A stretch of DNA of 64,000 nt from NCBI GenBank assembly GCA_009733575.1, contig ML769415.1, positions 62,001-126,000 of the forward strand. Reading direction: 5' to 3'. This stretch comes from Gymnopus androsaceus JB14 (Eukaryota; Basidiomycota; Agaricomycetes; Agaricales; Omphalotaceae). Position 1 is the stretch's first letter, and the number at the start of each line of letters is the position of its first letter. Below the pieces are notes generated by a model, which was not told the origin of the DNA, made no database searches, and saw nothing but the letters and a program-made list of their open reading frames with translations. The position numbers and the translations under genes are program-made. Below, one piece after another: positions 33,548-46,149 of the stretch.

Positions 33548-36368
33548 ATGGATCCAGAGTACCAGTTGCCACCACAAGAACTGGGACCCCACCCTCATCC
33601 TTTACTTCACGAACCTCTACTGTATATTGCTAATGTTCCTGCCAATATTACCGACGAAACTCTCGGAATTGCTTTCTTGTCTTGTGCCCCATTTAGACCA
33701 AAAATTGACAGAGACACCACCAATCCGATGCTTTCCGGAACCATCGAGTTCAAGTTTCTCGAAAGAGGTGTGTATTATTTTATTTATTTTATTTTATCTG
33801 TCTAATTCAATTCTTTCTCAAAGCCGAGAAAGCTCTGGCCACGCTTCAATCGCGCCCTATAACAGGCTTTGGCACACCAGGCGTACCACTCGTGCTATCG
33901 CCTTATCCGCCTACAAATCCTCCTACCCCTCTCCCTCCGCCTTCTGCACTTCCTAGATTGGTCAAGCATCTCCCTATAGGCTTTGGAGACTCTAATCTTT
34001 ACGATATCTTCCGCCCCTTTGGTGCTCTCGCGTCCGTTCGCATCCCAACTCATTTCGGGCCAGACACCGGCATAATCGAGTTTTGGAACGAAGATGACGC
34101 GCGGAATGCTGAAGACGCTATGCATTGTGCTGATGTCGAGGGTCAAAATATTGCTGTTCAGATCTACCAGCCACGGAGAACAGCTAGTGGGGGTATAAAC
34201 GAATTCAACACCAATGCACCAACATTTGTTCCTTCCGGCTCAGTGTTCGCGTACCCTAATCCGGCAGCGACATATTCCCCTCCTCGTCCGCACTATAGTC
34301 CTAGGAGTCCAGTATCGCCTATTCCTCATGGCAGTCCCGCATTCGTTCATGGACCTGGACAACAGGTGCAGCTCGCACCTCCTGTCGGACCTGGATCGAC
34401 GAGCCACAGCGGATTGATCGATCCGTGCAACTTGTTCTGCAAGAATCTCGACCCAGAAATTGATTCCAATGCTCTATTCTCACATTTTCGTCAGGTATGT
34501 TGTAGCTTGTTCTTTGAGGCATCTACCTGACTCTTTATCTTTCTCTTCTTAGTTTGGGCAAATTGTTAGGTATGTATCATTATGGCTATACCTGAAGATA
34601 CGCTAAACTCGATCTACTCAGTGCTCGTGTAATGCGCAATGAGAATGGTGAAAGTAGAGGCTTCGGTTTCGTATCTTACCAAACTCCCGATCAAGGTATA
34701 GTCGCAGACTAGTCTACTACGATAAATTTTGGCTCATTTTTCTCAGCGTCCGCTGCGATGCACTCAATGAACGGTGTCATGCTCGGGTCTAAACAGGTTG
34801 TCGTTCGTCTTCACGAACCCAAACAGCTGCGCCAGGAAAAGTTGGCGCAGCGCTTTGGCAGCGGGAGCAACGGCCACCCTAGGACAGCGAGTGGAGCCAC
34901 GAGCCCGACGGCTAGTGAGGGTGGAGATAGTTATGCTGTTGGTTGGGGAAGCCCGAGTCCTAGAAACAGGACTTTGGGTCTTGGTAATATGGGTGGATCT
35001 CCTGCAAGCCATCTCGGTGGTCATGAGAGGCCTGATAGAGGAAGGAGAGGAAGTGGAAGCTATTACAACGTGTGTTGCTCACTTGGTCCCTGATAGAGAG
35101 CGGAATACTGACATTACCCATAGGCTGCCCTCTCCGGTAACTTGAACCTTCCTATGCGCTACGACGAACTCGCTGGACTTTCTCCTGTGGTACGAAAGGA
35201 GGTCCTCACTGGCGAACTAAGCAGGCGCGTCAGAACTCTCGGCACTGTCGCTCCAAACGACGTCGACACCATTGTTGATGCTCTCGTCAACGTTTCCCTA
35301 AGCGAGATCGTCCAAGCCATTGAAGATCCCGAAAAGCTCGCATACCAGGTCGACAAGTTTAGAATATCGCAGGCGTCATCGGATTCTCCCTCGCGTTCCC
35401 AGTCCAATTCTCAATCGCAGAGCCCGGCGCGCTCAGCCACTGCATCGCAGGATTCTCGCCTTCTTGACCCGAACGCTCTTGCTGCTACCGCTAGTGCGCC
35501 AGAGCATCCATCCACTCCCATCTCAGTAAACGCCTCCTTATCAACCCCACCGCGTACCTCCTCTCCATCCGGCTCCGTCCCACCAACCTCCGAACGTGAC
35601 CGCATGGCTGCTGCCGTGGCCAAATTCGAAAACTCCCCGTCAGAAACGCAGGAGCAACTCACGGAACTTTTAATGAGTCTTCCCAAGAGAGAACGAGCAA
35701 TGTGTTTGTTCAATATGGAAGTGTTCCGCGCAAAATTGGCTGATGCCAGGCTGGTTTTGGAGAGTATGGAGGAAGAGGAGGAACGTGCTACGCCTGCTAC
35801 GAGTACAACCGCCGTTCCTCCTTCCACACCCCAGAACAAGAAAACTTCTACGTTCTCGGAAGGGTCTCCTAAGACTCCAGACCTCTCCTCCCGCGGACCC
35901 AGCGCCGCTTCGTCTCCTCTCCCTACTACTCCCGCCACCAGTGGGACTCCAGGAATCGGGAACCAGACATACACTGTTGCATCCCTTGCCAAGCTCCCTG
36001 CCGTCGATGTTCTCAAAGTTGTCAAGTCGACTAACGTGGTCGGCCTGTCCAAGGCTGACCCGCTTGTAGTGCAAGCTACAGATGAGTTTGTCGATGGGCT
36101 CATGGACAAGGCTCCTCAGATGCAGAAGCAGCAGTTAGGTGAGAAGCTGTTCAAGGTTGTCAAGAGCTTTCGGGATTAAGGGAGCTGTGGGTGTTGTACT
36201 TCACTCACTGTGATCGATTGTACTGACTTCTTTTTGTTTGTGTTCCTGCAGCCCAAGGTTACGGTTACGCTCTTGGACCAGGAGGACTTGCGTGCCCTCG
36301 CACATTTGATGAACAGTTATCCGGCAGTTCTGAAAGACAAGGCTCAGGCTGTGATGCCTGCTAAATAA
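33548..36368 (+). CDS. RNA-binding protein with three RRMs and a PABP-C/MLLE-like C-terminal part
   Basis: The start at 33548 opens MDPEYQLPPQELGPHPHPLL. RRM1 (LLYIANVPANITDETL) is weak, RRM2 (LPRLVKHLPIGFGDSNLYDI) is degenerate, and RRM3 is canonical with RNP2 LFCKNL and RNP1 SRGFGFVSY, cut by introns near 34495-34551, 34571-34620 and 34697-34746. A Gly/Ser/Arg-rich linker (RPDRGRRGSGSYYN) follows. After an intron at about 35070-35124 there are two MLLE-like helical blocks: LAGLSPVVRKEVLTGELSRR and VASLAKLPAVDVLKVVK. The linker between them is Ser/Pro-rich. The frame stops at 36177-36179; if spliced from GTTGTC near 36155 to the acceptor at 36249, the protein would end AVMPAK at 36366-36368. 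Related to polyadenylate-binding and S. pombe Crp79-type proteins; likely mRNA binding or export. Confidence 0.75.
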
Positions 36369-36369
36369 A

Positions 36370-37600
36370 GGAAAAAATCTCGTAGATGGCTCGAATCCAG
36401 CAAAGAAAGGAAAGGACGGACACGATATCCTTTCACTGGTTTCAGTGTCAATAATTATACCAAGTTTTACCAACGCCCGACGGTCATCCTGCTTACTGAT
36501 TCTCTTTCCGCTTTTCCAAGTCTCCCGCATCTCTTTTTATACGTTTCTTCTTTCTGCCAATCCATTACAGTACTCGCACAAAAAAAACATGGTGGTTTAC
36601 CATCCACATGTTTTTTTGCCTGTCCAGCATTCACGAATCTTTCTTATACGTTTACAGCATCTCCGTAGTTCGCCTTTTTGAGCGTAACTAGTTACAACAT
36701 ACCATCCGTCGTATTAGTACTTCTTTCCAACTTGACGCATCTAGCCTTTAATCTCTCCCTTGTGTGTCCGTTTGTCCCAATTTTTTATCTCCTTTTCTCT
36801 TGCATCTGGTTACATACTTGTTTTGATTATCGCTCCATTCCTCATTCGTCCTTTCATTTTTCTTTTCCACTGGCACAAGTATCGTTCCTGGCATTGCTCT
36901 CCTGTCGCTCTTCAGTCTCAAGTTCCAAGTTACATCTACTACTCTCAGGTTATCTTCCGGATCCCACCCACACGTACTTACCTTTCCTTCCGTCGCCGCT
37001 TATTCTGCTTTGACTCCACCATTGATTGATTTGTTGCACTCCTCTTTACTTACACTTGACGATATAGTTACGATCTTTACGAATTTTTTTGTTTTTCTTT
37101 CGATTGAATATAAGTAGTTGTTTTTTATATCTGTCCGTTTATTCGTGAATAAAATCGCCTGGATGGTCGGAGTAGTATCGTACCAATCGAACTGCATAAT
37201 ATACAGAACCAACTTTCCGAGCCTGCGACGCAGCATCCAAATCAATCGATATCTATGCACTCGAAGTTGAATCCTTCGCGATTTCACCGGGCCTATCGGT
37301 CCTGGTCAAAGCGGGAAATATCAAATATCTTATTTCTTCAACCAACTTCCGCAGTGTGTTTCTTGTTAAAGGAGCTGAGAATGAGAGCAAGAATTCTTGT
37401 GAGGTGGCATAATTTTGATAGGTAAGTCAGGATATGAGTCTAAAAACACAAAATGGTAACTCCCTCCAAAATTCGAAATACAAAGTACAGTACTTATCCA
37501 GGAAGTGTAAAAAAGCATTTAAAAAGACTTTGAGCGCAGGTTTAAATAAGAAACTATTCCCGCTCACTAGAAACCCATGGGTATTTACACAAGTTAATCA
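36370..37600. other. T-rich 3' flank and intergenic, no gene seen
   Basis: About 1.2 kb. 36560-37110 is strongly pyrimidine-rich on the plus strand, giving long hydrophobic but meaningless frames. Probably the 3' UTR of the RNA-binding protein gene and spacer. Confidence 0.45.
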
Positions 37601-37604
37601 ACTA

Positions 37605-39402
37605 CTAAAACCCTGATAGAGATTCAGAAGATGAAGCCGAGTATAAATTCATATAGTAATAACCTCCGCACTCCAAAGATTCGTCGCTTGGGGAAGGAAC
37701 AAGAATTGAGAAGTGAATGATGAAACGAGACGAAACGAAACGACACGAACCGCAAGGATAGTTGCACATGCCGTTCACTTCATCACCTGTAGCCGTTTTG
37801 AAGAGACGAGCCGCAGTAACCTTATGGCACGGTAAGTTACTCAAAATAGGATACAAATAATCGAATCGGCTTACATTGGGTGCTATCGGAAATAGGTCTC
37901 AGTTAGTGATACAGCAAATGAGCTCAAGTCTGACAATCCATACCTATATTCAACACCTGCATATGTTAAACCAACACAGAGCGATTGGCACATCGAGGGC
38001 GTTATCGCATCATCTGTAAAACTGGCCCCTGTTAACGCCCGAAACAAAAATACCTGCGCCTTCAGCAATGCATTGGCCCGCTGGATTACTAGAAGCCGAT
38101 GAAGTCGTGCTAGACCATAAAGCAGAGTACAGATTGATATAGTCGTAGCCTCCACACGGCAAAGAGTCATTTCCCGGTGAACAAACAGGAATTCCAAAGA
38201 GAGGTGAAGAATTGAGTTGAGCTCTACCTCCGCAGGGATAATTACAGCTCTCTTTATCGACAGTGTCTCCATTCGCACCATTTTCGAAGGAGAAGCCGCA
38301 GCAACCTTTTAAATAGCATGGTGTTACTCAAGATAGGATTAAAATAATCGATTCGCCTTACATTGGGCGCTGTCGGAAATAAGAGCAGTCTCAGTCAATG
38401 ATACAACAGGTGAGCTCGAGTCCATACCTATATTCTACGCCTGCAAACATATACCCCATGCAAAGCGATTGGCACGTTGAGGGCGTCATCGCATCATCGG
38501 TATAGCTCGCTTGATTCAACGCTCGATCCGTAGTGCCTTCAGCAATACATTGACCGGTTGCGCTGCTAGAAGCAGCTGAAGTCGTACTGGATGATGATAA
38601 CGCCGAGTATAAATTTAAGAACCAAGAGCCCCCGCAACTTTCTGTGGCGTCTCCCCCGTAAGGAGAGTCAATTATCGCTAGATTCTGTCGCTCCTGTTGC
38701 ACCATTGTCTACAGTGTCACCACGATAACACTGAGTACTAGAAAGCAGAATGAAACATCAGTGATATAGCAAAAAGTATAGCATTACTAGCCCGCACCCA
38801 TACTCTACACCCACCAAAGTAAAGCCAGCCTGGTACATAGCATTGGCGTCATCGCATCATTGTCGTAACTCGAACTCGGAGATCTCCTCGGTCTTCAGCA
38901 ATACATTGCCCGCTTGCGCTGGAAGCCGCTGAAGTTGTCGTAGTCGTAGCAGCGGACGCGGTAATAGATGTTGTTGAAGTCGACGTAACTGTGCTAGTAG
39001 CAGCAACAGTAATGGTCGCAGCTTAGGCGGACAGTCAGTAGCCATGAAATTCGGAGGCGTAATCTTACTTTCTGCTCCAACAAAATCGTTGTAGTTGTCT
39101 AAAACGCGATCAGAAGCAATGAAATGAAGAAGATCTGTCAGATGCTTGAGCGAGCGCAAATTTCTGAGACCACGTACATGATGCATGAAAACATATTTTG
39201 TGCCATCTCGTCTCGTCAAAATCAATTCCGGAAAAGAAATATTACGCAGCGAGATATCTCTCGACGCTAAAGCCTCCTTGAAATGCACATTCTGCTGTGA
39301 ATGTTGCCGTGAAAGAGATTTGCGGTTATGTCGCGCAAGGACAGAGAAAGAAAGAAATATATAGAGATAAAGAAGTGTCGTGAGCAGCGAGAGGACGAGC
39401 AT
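37605..39402 (-). CDS. WSC-domain protein with tandem repeats, frame disrupted
   Basis: Exon 1 starts at 39402 with a hydrophobic leader (MLVLSLLTTLLYLYIFLSFS), then a Ser/Thr-rich stretch (frame near 38900-39010). At least three WSC units follow, each with CIAEG, a TDDAMTPSTCQSLCMG block, VEY, a C-CG-S segment, CNYPCGG and CGG-Y-NLYSA. Introns split each unit at the same place (after VEY). The WSC domain is a Cys-rich carbohydrate-binding module of wall-sensor and secreted proteins. The first unit lacks most of its cysteines. The frame slips by +1 near 38665 and near 37797, so the gene may be decaying or the sequence may contain errors. Stop at 37605. Confidence 0.6.
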
Positions 39403-40087
39403 GGCGCTCGGATGCAGAAATACAAGAGGGAATCAAACGAGAACATCCTCTTAAATAACGGAGGGTATTGCGCCGGTAAACACAACTTCTTTGAGATCGG
39501 TGACAAACTTTCGATCTGAATCCGGCAGCCAGATAATGGTCAACGAGTCTCTTTTGTTTCAAGGAACTGTTATTCTACAACATGCTGCAACGTTGAAGTT
39601 TATCTGCGCGCTTTGAACGAGATAAACTTGGAGCAATACTGACACTTGGGATAGCCAGATTGTTCTACAATCATGACGGTGCACTTGGAGCGCCGAAGCA
39701 CAGCGGGCGGACCGAAATTCTACGTACACAGTGCTACACACTGAGGCTCCGAGCCTTCTTCTTCATACTTACTTGCACATCCATTCGAGCGCTCCGATCA
39801 ACTTTCCCACTGTTCTTTACAATGGAAATGGTGTACTTGGAAAAATATTTTTACTATGAATCTGATATATTTATTGTTGACTAGTATTGCTAGGATTCGC
39901 ATACATATTTAGGATTTCCTGGATGAGACAGTCCTCAGTGAGAGGAGCTTCAGTTGTACTGTCACCAGCAGTGCGTAGACACCTCAGGTCTGCACAGGGG
40001 TTGGTTGGTTATAGGGAGGTAGATATCGAGCGAGACTGTTGGGACTGCAGGGGGCATTTTGCAGGGAAGGACGGAGATCAGGGAGAC
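39403..40087. other. Intergenic, no gene seen
   Basis: No supported gene. Short overlapping frames only. Confidence 0.45.
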
Positions 40088-40870
40088 TGATCAAGTAACC
40101 TGCTTAGCAAAGACAGTGAAGTCTTCAAAGCATAAATTGACATCTTCCTCATCTCTGTCCACATTCAACAGCTCCATCATACAGACACCACAAGAGTAGC
40201 GATCTGCGGGTAAGGGAAGGTACAGGCTGGTTCCCCAGAACTTTGGGAGCCATATAGCCCTTGGTCCCATGGGGACCAGGTAATACCTTCCACTTGTGAG
40301 CATCCATGATAGAGATATTGAAGTCATAATTTTGAGCATGATTTTGCCACTGGACTCAATGTCCAAGACCAAGTTGTCAGGTTTGATGTCCATATGGGCA
40401 ATGTCAAGTTTGGAATGGAGAAAATGGACACCACTCTGAGAGCTTGAGCACAGAGTGATAAAGCATGCCACTTGAGGTGACCCCCACTGGGCATCTTCAT
40501 CTCATCACCAACTGGAATGAATGCAGAGGAAGTTGCAAGATACTGGTCCTGCTGTCCAGGAGCCAACCTGACCACTCGAGAATAAAGTGTGAGATGTTGC
40601 TGCTGTATTCTCAGAGACGCTCATAGACCAAGATCTCATCATTAGTCAATGATTGTACAAGGGTTTTCGTAATACAGCTCGCTGACCTGACTCCAATTCA
40701 ACCAGAGCAACTAGGACACTGAATAATTCATTAACATATGATAAAGAAAAGGGCATTTTTAACCACAGCACATCAGATTGGATGCTGGCAGCATCCCCTG
40801 TTATAGTTGTCATTGTCCTTGCCCTCTTGCCGCCAGCCGAGCTTCCGGTAACAATGAAATGATATGTCAC
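40088..40870 (-). pseudogene. Protein kinase relic
   Basis: On the minus strand the catalytic-loop block reads HSKLDIAHMDIKPDNLVLD (HMD replacing HRD), then in a second frame DFNISIMDAH (DFG-like) and GPHGTKGYMAPKVLG (APE-like, E replaced by K), and back in the first frame PADRYSCGVCMMELL. Upstream pieces (MPFSLSYVNELFSVLVALVE) may be N-lobe remnants. The glycine loop and VAIK lysine are not seen. Two compensating frame changes and altered catalytic residues point to a dead copy, though sequence errors could account for part of it. Such kinase-like families are expanded in Agaricomycetes. Confidence 0.6.
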
Positions 40871-41089
40871 AGAAGCAGCTACGTACGCGCATTACAGTGA
40901 ATACGATAAAGCGCTAACGTGAATACGGCGATATAGTCGTAGCGGGTACGTACTGTCGTCAGTCTTGAGCTTTGGCAGTCTTCCCTACGATTAAGGCTCG
41001 CATCAAAAGACTGTTTCCAGCCAGTCGTTGTCTAGATAACTCTATAAACGAGGGCTAATAAGTGTAGAAAATGTACACACACACCATCT

Positions 41090-41455
41090 TTAATGAAAAC
41101 ATAGTGCTGTTCCATTATCCCAGATGTCAGCCATTTTGATGTTCGGCGTTATGGCTATCATCGTTGGAGTAACGACAAAAGGCATCGTCGAGACAATGTC
41201 TTGGGATACTTCTACCGCAAAACCATAATCCTCACTCGTTAGGCCACCAAGAGAGTGCTTTAGGCACCAGGTCTTCACGGTGTCGTCCTGGTTATCTGCT
41301 GGGTCTCTTCGGAATTCAATCCAGGGGTTCTGGCAGAAGGGGTTGTTTCCATTGTGAAAGGCATCAAATTTCTTATTGTATACGACAATATTTAAGTTTT
41401 GGCTGCTTTTTGGGCTCTTCATTGACCCTGTGGGGCAACAACGAGGACCGCACAT
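41090..41455 (-). CDS. Hypothetical protein, 121 residues
   Basis: Single open frame MCGPRCCPTGSMKSPKSS to WDNGTALCFH. Mixed composition with several Cys and Trp (NPWIEFRRDPADNQDD, VVTPTMIAITPNIKMADIW). No domain recognised, no signal peptide. The start context is average. It could equally be a fragment, as its neighbours on the left are relics. Confidence 0.35.
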   Translation of the reverse strand: MCGPRCCPTGSMKSPKSSQNLNIVVYNKKFDAFHNGNNPFCQNPWIEFRRDPADNQDDTVKTWCLKHSLGGLTSEDYGFAVEVSQDIVSTMPFVVTPTMIAITPNIKMADIWDNGTALCFH

Positions 41456-41822
41456 GTTGTCCCAGTGTGAAGTAACAGTGGTGAAGTAACAAGAGATTAT
41501 AGTCTACGTAAGCAGGCGGCCAATCGCTCGCGGGCGCCAAAGAATTCTGTAAATGGAACCAGCGCGGCTGTGGGTTAGTTTAGGATCCTTCCATGGCAAA
41601 TGTTGTTTAAGAATGACGGGTACCACCCGACGCTCTCGCGTTCCTCTCACTTTGAGAAAGGTCTTCCCTCTGGATGCGAAATACGGCTCTCGGCAAAGTT
41701 CAGTTTAGCTATTCACGTGTGGCCCCCTTCATGTGAGCGTGAACTTTACTACTATCACAACGGTCTGTTCTAAACATACATCCATTTGCGCCCTATCTTG
41801 ATCCTCCGTTTTTATTACTTGA

Positions 41823-44374
41823 ATGGAATCCAAATCCATCGAATCGGACAGAACACCTAATACAGGTATAACCCCGTCGAATGTAGCGGCGACACAGAAG
41901 GTTCGGGATATCAAGATCAGCCCTGATACTCGTCAGATCATCTACCAAGTTGTCCCGTTCTATAAGGATTCCGACTGCATGACCTCGGAATTGTGGATTG
42001 CAGACACTGACGTCGCGGATAGTGCTCGTCAACTCACAGATGGTCTGTTCAACGATAGAGCGGCAGTTTTCCACCCGGACGGCGATAGTATCGTCTTCCT
42101 CTCGGATAGAAAGCGACCAGGCAAAAGTAAGGACTTGTACCGACTCCGTCTATCAAAACTTGAGGATGGATGTTGCCCTCAACTTCTGGATCTGGGAAGA
42201 AGCGTGCAGAATTATGAACTTTCCCCGGATGGTCAAAGTATCGCATTCTCCAGTATTTTCTCCGCCTCCAGTCAGCACACCTTCATGCGATGCGAAGGTG
42301 TATGGTTTTCCAAAATCTTCATTAGGCCTGTGGATATACAGGTTCGAGTCTACGGAAACACTTTCCCTCGAAGGTATTGACAGTGCGGGACATGTCGAAT
42401 CGTTTACATGGAGTCCGGATAACTTGGAGTTGTTGTATCGCCTCCGCAGGGGCCAAGGGGTCGAGTACTCGGAGCAGGAGGTCGTCTTGCAAAGAATATC
42501 GATAACGCCAGGGTCCATTCCAGTGACAGTAGGATTCTATCCTCGCTCTCCTTCTGGTTTGAATGTGTGGGTGAACTCGGGTCATATCGTTGATCTGCAG
42601 CATTATCAGCCTCGAAATTCGCTTGATGCGCGCGCTCTATTTATCCACGATACGTCCACGTCCTTTCAGAATGAACAAGGACCAGGGTTGAAGAGATTAT
42701 ATGGAGAGGTCGAGGATGCGGTCCGCATCGTCGATATGCAAACGAGACCGTACTCTGGGCATGAAGCAAACGGAACTATCGCGGTCGAGGTCTGCTCTGA
42801 TGTCGATACACATATCGACGCCGTCTACCTCCACCGAAACGACGATTCAATGCCTGATAACAGTCCCGACTTTGCTATCCTCCCTTTATTCCGTACACAA
42901 GGGGATGCAATCTGGTTCGGAGCATGGGATGCCAAACATGCATACGACTCTGCCACCGGCAAAACCACTATGGTAGTTGCAGCTGTCCTCAGTAGCGGTA
43001 TCCGAAACGAACCTCCCAATGTTTGGTCCGTTAGAATTGACGAAACCAAACATAACCAACCGCCCCGTAATACGCCTGTGCGATGCAAGCTTTCTTCACA
43101 TCTTGACTGGCTGAAGCATGCTGCACCCGTTCGCACTGAAGTAATACATTGGCTAACGGGGGGTGGGACAGAATTGAGCGGGATTTTAAGAACAAGCGCC
43201 GCTTGGCCCCCGCATTGTCCTCTTCCTACCGTCCTCTTCATTCATGGTAAGCTAGCTCCTTCCCTACAGCATTCGAGTGTCTGAAATTAGTCCTAGGAGG
43301 TCCCTATCGGTAAGCTAGCTGTATTCCCCGCAACATTCCAGCGTTTAAAAATACTTTTATGTGAGGAAGCCGTGACATACCTGGTACGTTATCGGGATCT
43401 TAATCCCAAGTTGTGGCAGTGATTGACGATGTCCGTATGAACCCAGATTATATGCCGTACTTTTGTAACTGGCGGGAGCTTTTAGCGAGTGAGGGCTACC
43501 TTGTTATCTCTCGTTAGTATTCGAATCCAATTTGATGTGTTCAACTGACCAAAAGTATCCTCGTTCTAGCAAACTACAGGGGCAGTGAGCACGATTTTCT
43601 CGCCGTTCATTCTAACTAGGCTTTCATAAATTTTAGGTCAAGGTCGGGGTCATGATTTCGCCTATGCTGCCAACTACGGGATTGGAGCTTACGACTGGCC
43701 CGATTGCGAGAGTATGGTCAGCGAAGTGATCCGCCGCGGTTGGGCAGATCCAGGAAGATTGGGCGTAGCTGGATGGAGCCACGGTGCGTGGTGAGATCCC
43801 GCGAAATGATAAAGACTACATCGTTTATTTTTCTGGCAAGGTGGATCTCTTACTGCTTGGGGGGTAACGTTGACGAAAGATCGCTTCAAAGCAGCCGTTG
43901 TAGGTGCTGGAGTCTCAAACTGGGAGGGAATGGTTATGGAGTCAGGATCTCCGGAACTCGAGGTGATAACTTATTTCCCTTCTGAGATTTGTCCATTTCA
44001 TGATAAATTAAACTGCTTAGAAAGCGATAGGTCAAATAGATCCTTGGGACTGCGAGACGAACAGGCAATTGAGTCCCGTTCACAGAGTAGATGGAGTGTC
44101 GACCGCTGTTTTGATTCTGCATGGTGAGAAAGATGAACGTGTGCCAATTGGCCAAGCAATCGGATTGTATAGAGGCCTCCAAAGAAAAGCCAGCGAGAGG
44201 GGCAAAGAAGGAACTGTGCTTGTTATTTATCCCAGAGAACCTCATGGGTGAGAGTTCCCTTCCTATTTGTAAAGGGGCCGCACTGTCAACTGATACTTGC
44301 TTAGATTCCTGGAAAGGGGGCATGCCGAAGATGTAATGGAGAGAGTTTTAAAGCATTTCGAAAAGTGGTTATGA
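41823..44374 (+). CDS. S9C-family prolyl-oligopeptidase-type peptidase (acylaminoacyl-peptidase/DPP5-like)
   Basis: Serine peptidase with an N-terminal beta-propeller and C-terminal alpha/beta hydrolase. The start at 41823 opens MESKSIESDRTPNTG. Propeller blades show SPDTRQIIYQV, DGDSIVFLSDRK, LSPDGQSIAFSS and TWSPDNLELLYR. The catalytic domain begins near VLFIHG, with YRGSQGRGHDF, the nucleophile elbow GVAGWSHGG (Ser), LILHGEKDERVPIGQ (Asp) and YPREPHG (His); stop at 44372-44374. Introns near 43247-43440, 43515-43580, 43640, 43785, 43970 and 44250. Between IAFSS and DAKVYGF the frame moves by +1 near 42270-42290; a 34-nt intron (42237-42270) or one extra base would explain it. Catalytic triad complete. 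No signal peptide, so probably cytosolic. Confidence 0.85.
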
Positions 44375-44451
44375 CCAACAAGCCAGTAATAGTATCATAG
44401 CTACATAAAAAGAGAAGGTCGTGAAGGTCATCATCATGCTACAGTATACCA

Positions 44452-46149
44452 TCATAATACAAGAAGTTGAGCAATGTACATGTGCGCTACGAAAGCAAAA
44501 CGAGCAGAAAACAATAATTTAGTAATATGCGACTCGCTATCATGCACCCTCCAGCTGCGCAAGATCCTCCTTAGCACCAAGGAGAGCTTCCTAAAATGAG
44601 TGACCAGGATGACGCTGAGTATAACAACAAGCACAAGATACAGAAAGCTTACCACCACCATAGTCTGTCTATTCTCATCTCGAATCTCATTCAACCGCCC
44701 TTCGTACGCCCCCAACAACTCTCTATACTCATCCCTTTTCCTCTGATCACCTCGCATGGCAGTTCTGATGACAGCTCTCAGAACATGCACACCCGCGACC
44801 CACTCTACTTCCTCGTCTTCATATACTGCATCCCTCGCCATCATTTCAGAGAAAGCCCTGCTCATGGCATACGAATACCCACTATTGGTGTTATCGGTGG
44901 TGCCAGAATGCACCATATTTAGCATCCCCAGCTCTAAAGCTGACGCATGAATTAGAGCCCACTGCACATATTCCTTCCTCCGTTGCGCCTCGCGTTGCAG
45001 CCGCTGCGCATCTGTGATAGAAAACGTAGAGGAAGAAGGCATTGAACTCGGAAACCATACAGAATTCTTCCGAATCTGCATCTGCAGAGCTCTAGGGCCT
45101 GCGAGAGGACCTGAAACGCCAGCATGAACGATAGATGCAGGGAAACGAGTGGAAGCGTCTAGAAATCTGCGTAGACAAGCACGAGGGTCTCTGCTAAAAC
45201 TTACGTCCGCTATCACAGCTTCAAAGAGAGAGGTAACGACTGGGGTCAAAGGTGTAGCGGATGGATTGGACATGACAAAGGATTGGATCATTGAAGCCAG
45301 ACTTGAAGCGTCAATTCCCTGTGAGAAGGAGTCCCGTAGCGTAGAGGTGGTGATTTGGAGGTTGACTGCTAGTTCTAAAGATGAATGATGCTGGCGTGGA
45401 GATTGCTGGTTGTGGGGATGCGTCGACATCGGAGCAAGGCTAGAGCCACGGTGCACGTTCCCATACTGAATCGGAGAGACCAAAGTCTGCTGTGTTGGAC
45501 TTGTTGTAGTAGTAGCGGCAGAACTTCCAGGTGTCTGCGCATATGGCATTACGGTCGGTGTAGCTAGATTGACCGTGTTCCAGCTGTTGAGCGTGCTGGT
45601 TTGGGGACTACTTGAACTGCTGGCTGAAGGAAATAAAGTTAGCCCATGGCCTTCGGCACTGAAATAATTCACTGACCCTGACCTTTTCCAACGCTTTCCA
45701 ACGCTTTCTTCATTGACCTTGGTCGACCTTCCAGTTTTCTTCGAGTCCGACCTACGGTGTTCTTGAACCAGTTGTAAATTTGCTTTTACCAGCCTCAGCT
45801 TCAAAATCGCGTCTAATCGTTGCAGACTCACTTCTTTGAACCTCGGTTCTGCCTCTTCCACATGAATAAATTCGTTGGGTAGTCCAAACGCAGCAATAAA
45901 ATCTGCCGCTTTTTCCAGTGCAAATTTCTTGGCATCCCCCCGCACAGATCCTTGGGTACGACGTTCAAATTCAGGCAAGTGGCTTGAGGTTGCAGAGGTG
46001 ATAATTTAAAGAAAGATAAGAATGAAGATGAACAGGATTAGAACACAATTTCAGGAGCAAATGTCAAGTTACCTCTTCAAAAAGGAAAGCTGCTGGTCGG
46101 TGTAAGATTTCGGGAGTCTCTGTCTGGGGATTCCCCTGGATTCAGACAT
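44452..46149 (-). CDS. Membrane-anchored protein with N-terminal conserved block, unrecognised
   Basis: The start at 46149 (MSESRGIPRQRLPKSYTD) is favoured over the TTG-led frame at 45978 because exon 1 splices cleanly (donor GTAACT near 46074, acceptor near 45984) into HLPEFERRTQGSVRGDAKKF. A second intron (about 45792-45843) gives QIYNWFKNTVGRTRRK, a third (about 45626-45690) leads into a long Ser/Thr/Pro-rich middle. The C-terminal third is helical and acidic with a single strong membrane helix (VVVSFLYLVLVVILSVILV), followed by a short tail ending at 44452. The N-terminal HLPEFERR / IYNWFKN block is seen in other Agaricomycete proteins of unknown role. It may bind nucleic acid, but I cannot confirm this. 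Confidence 0.65.
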
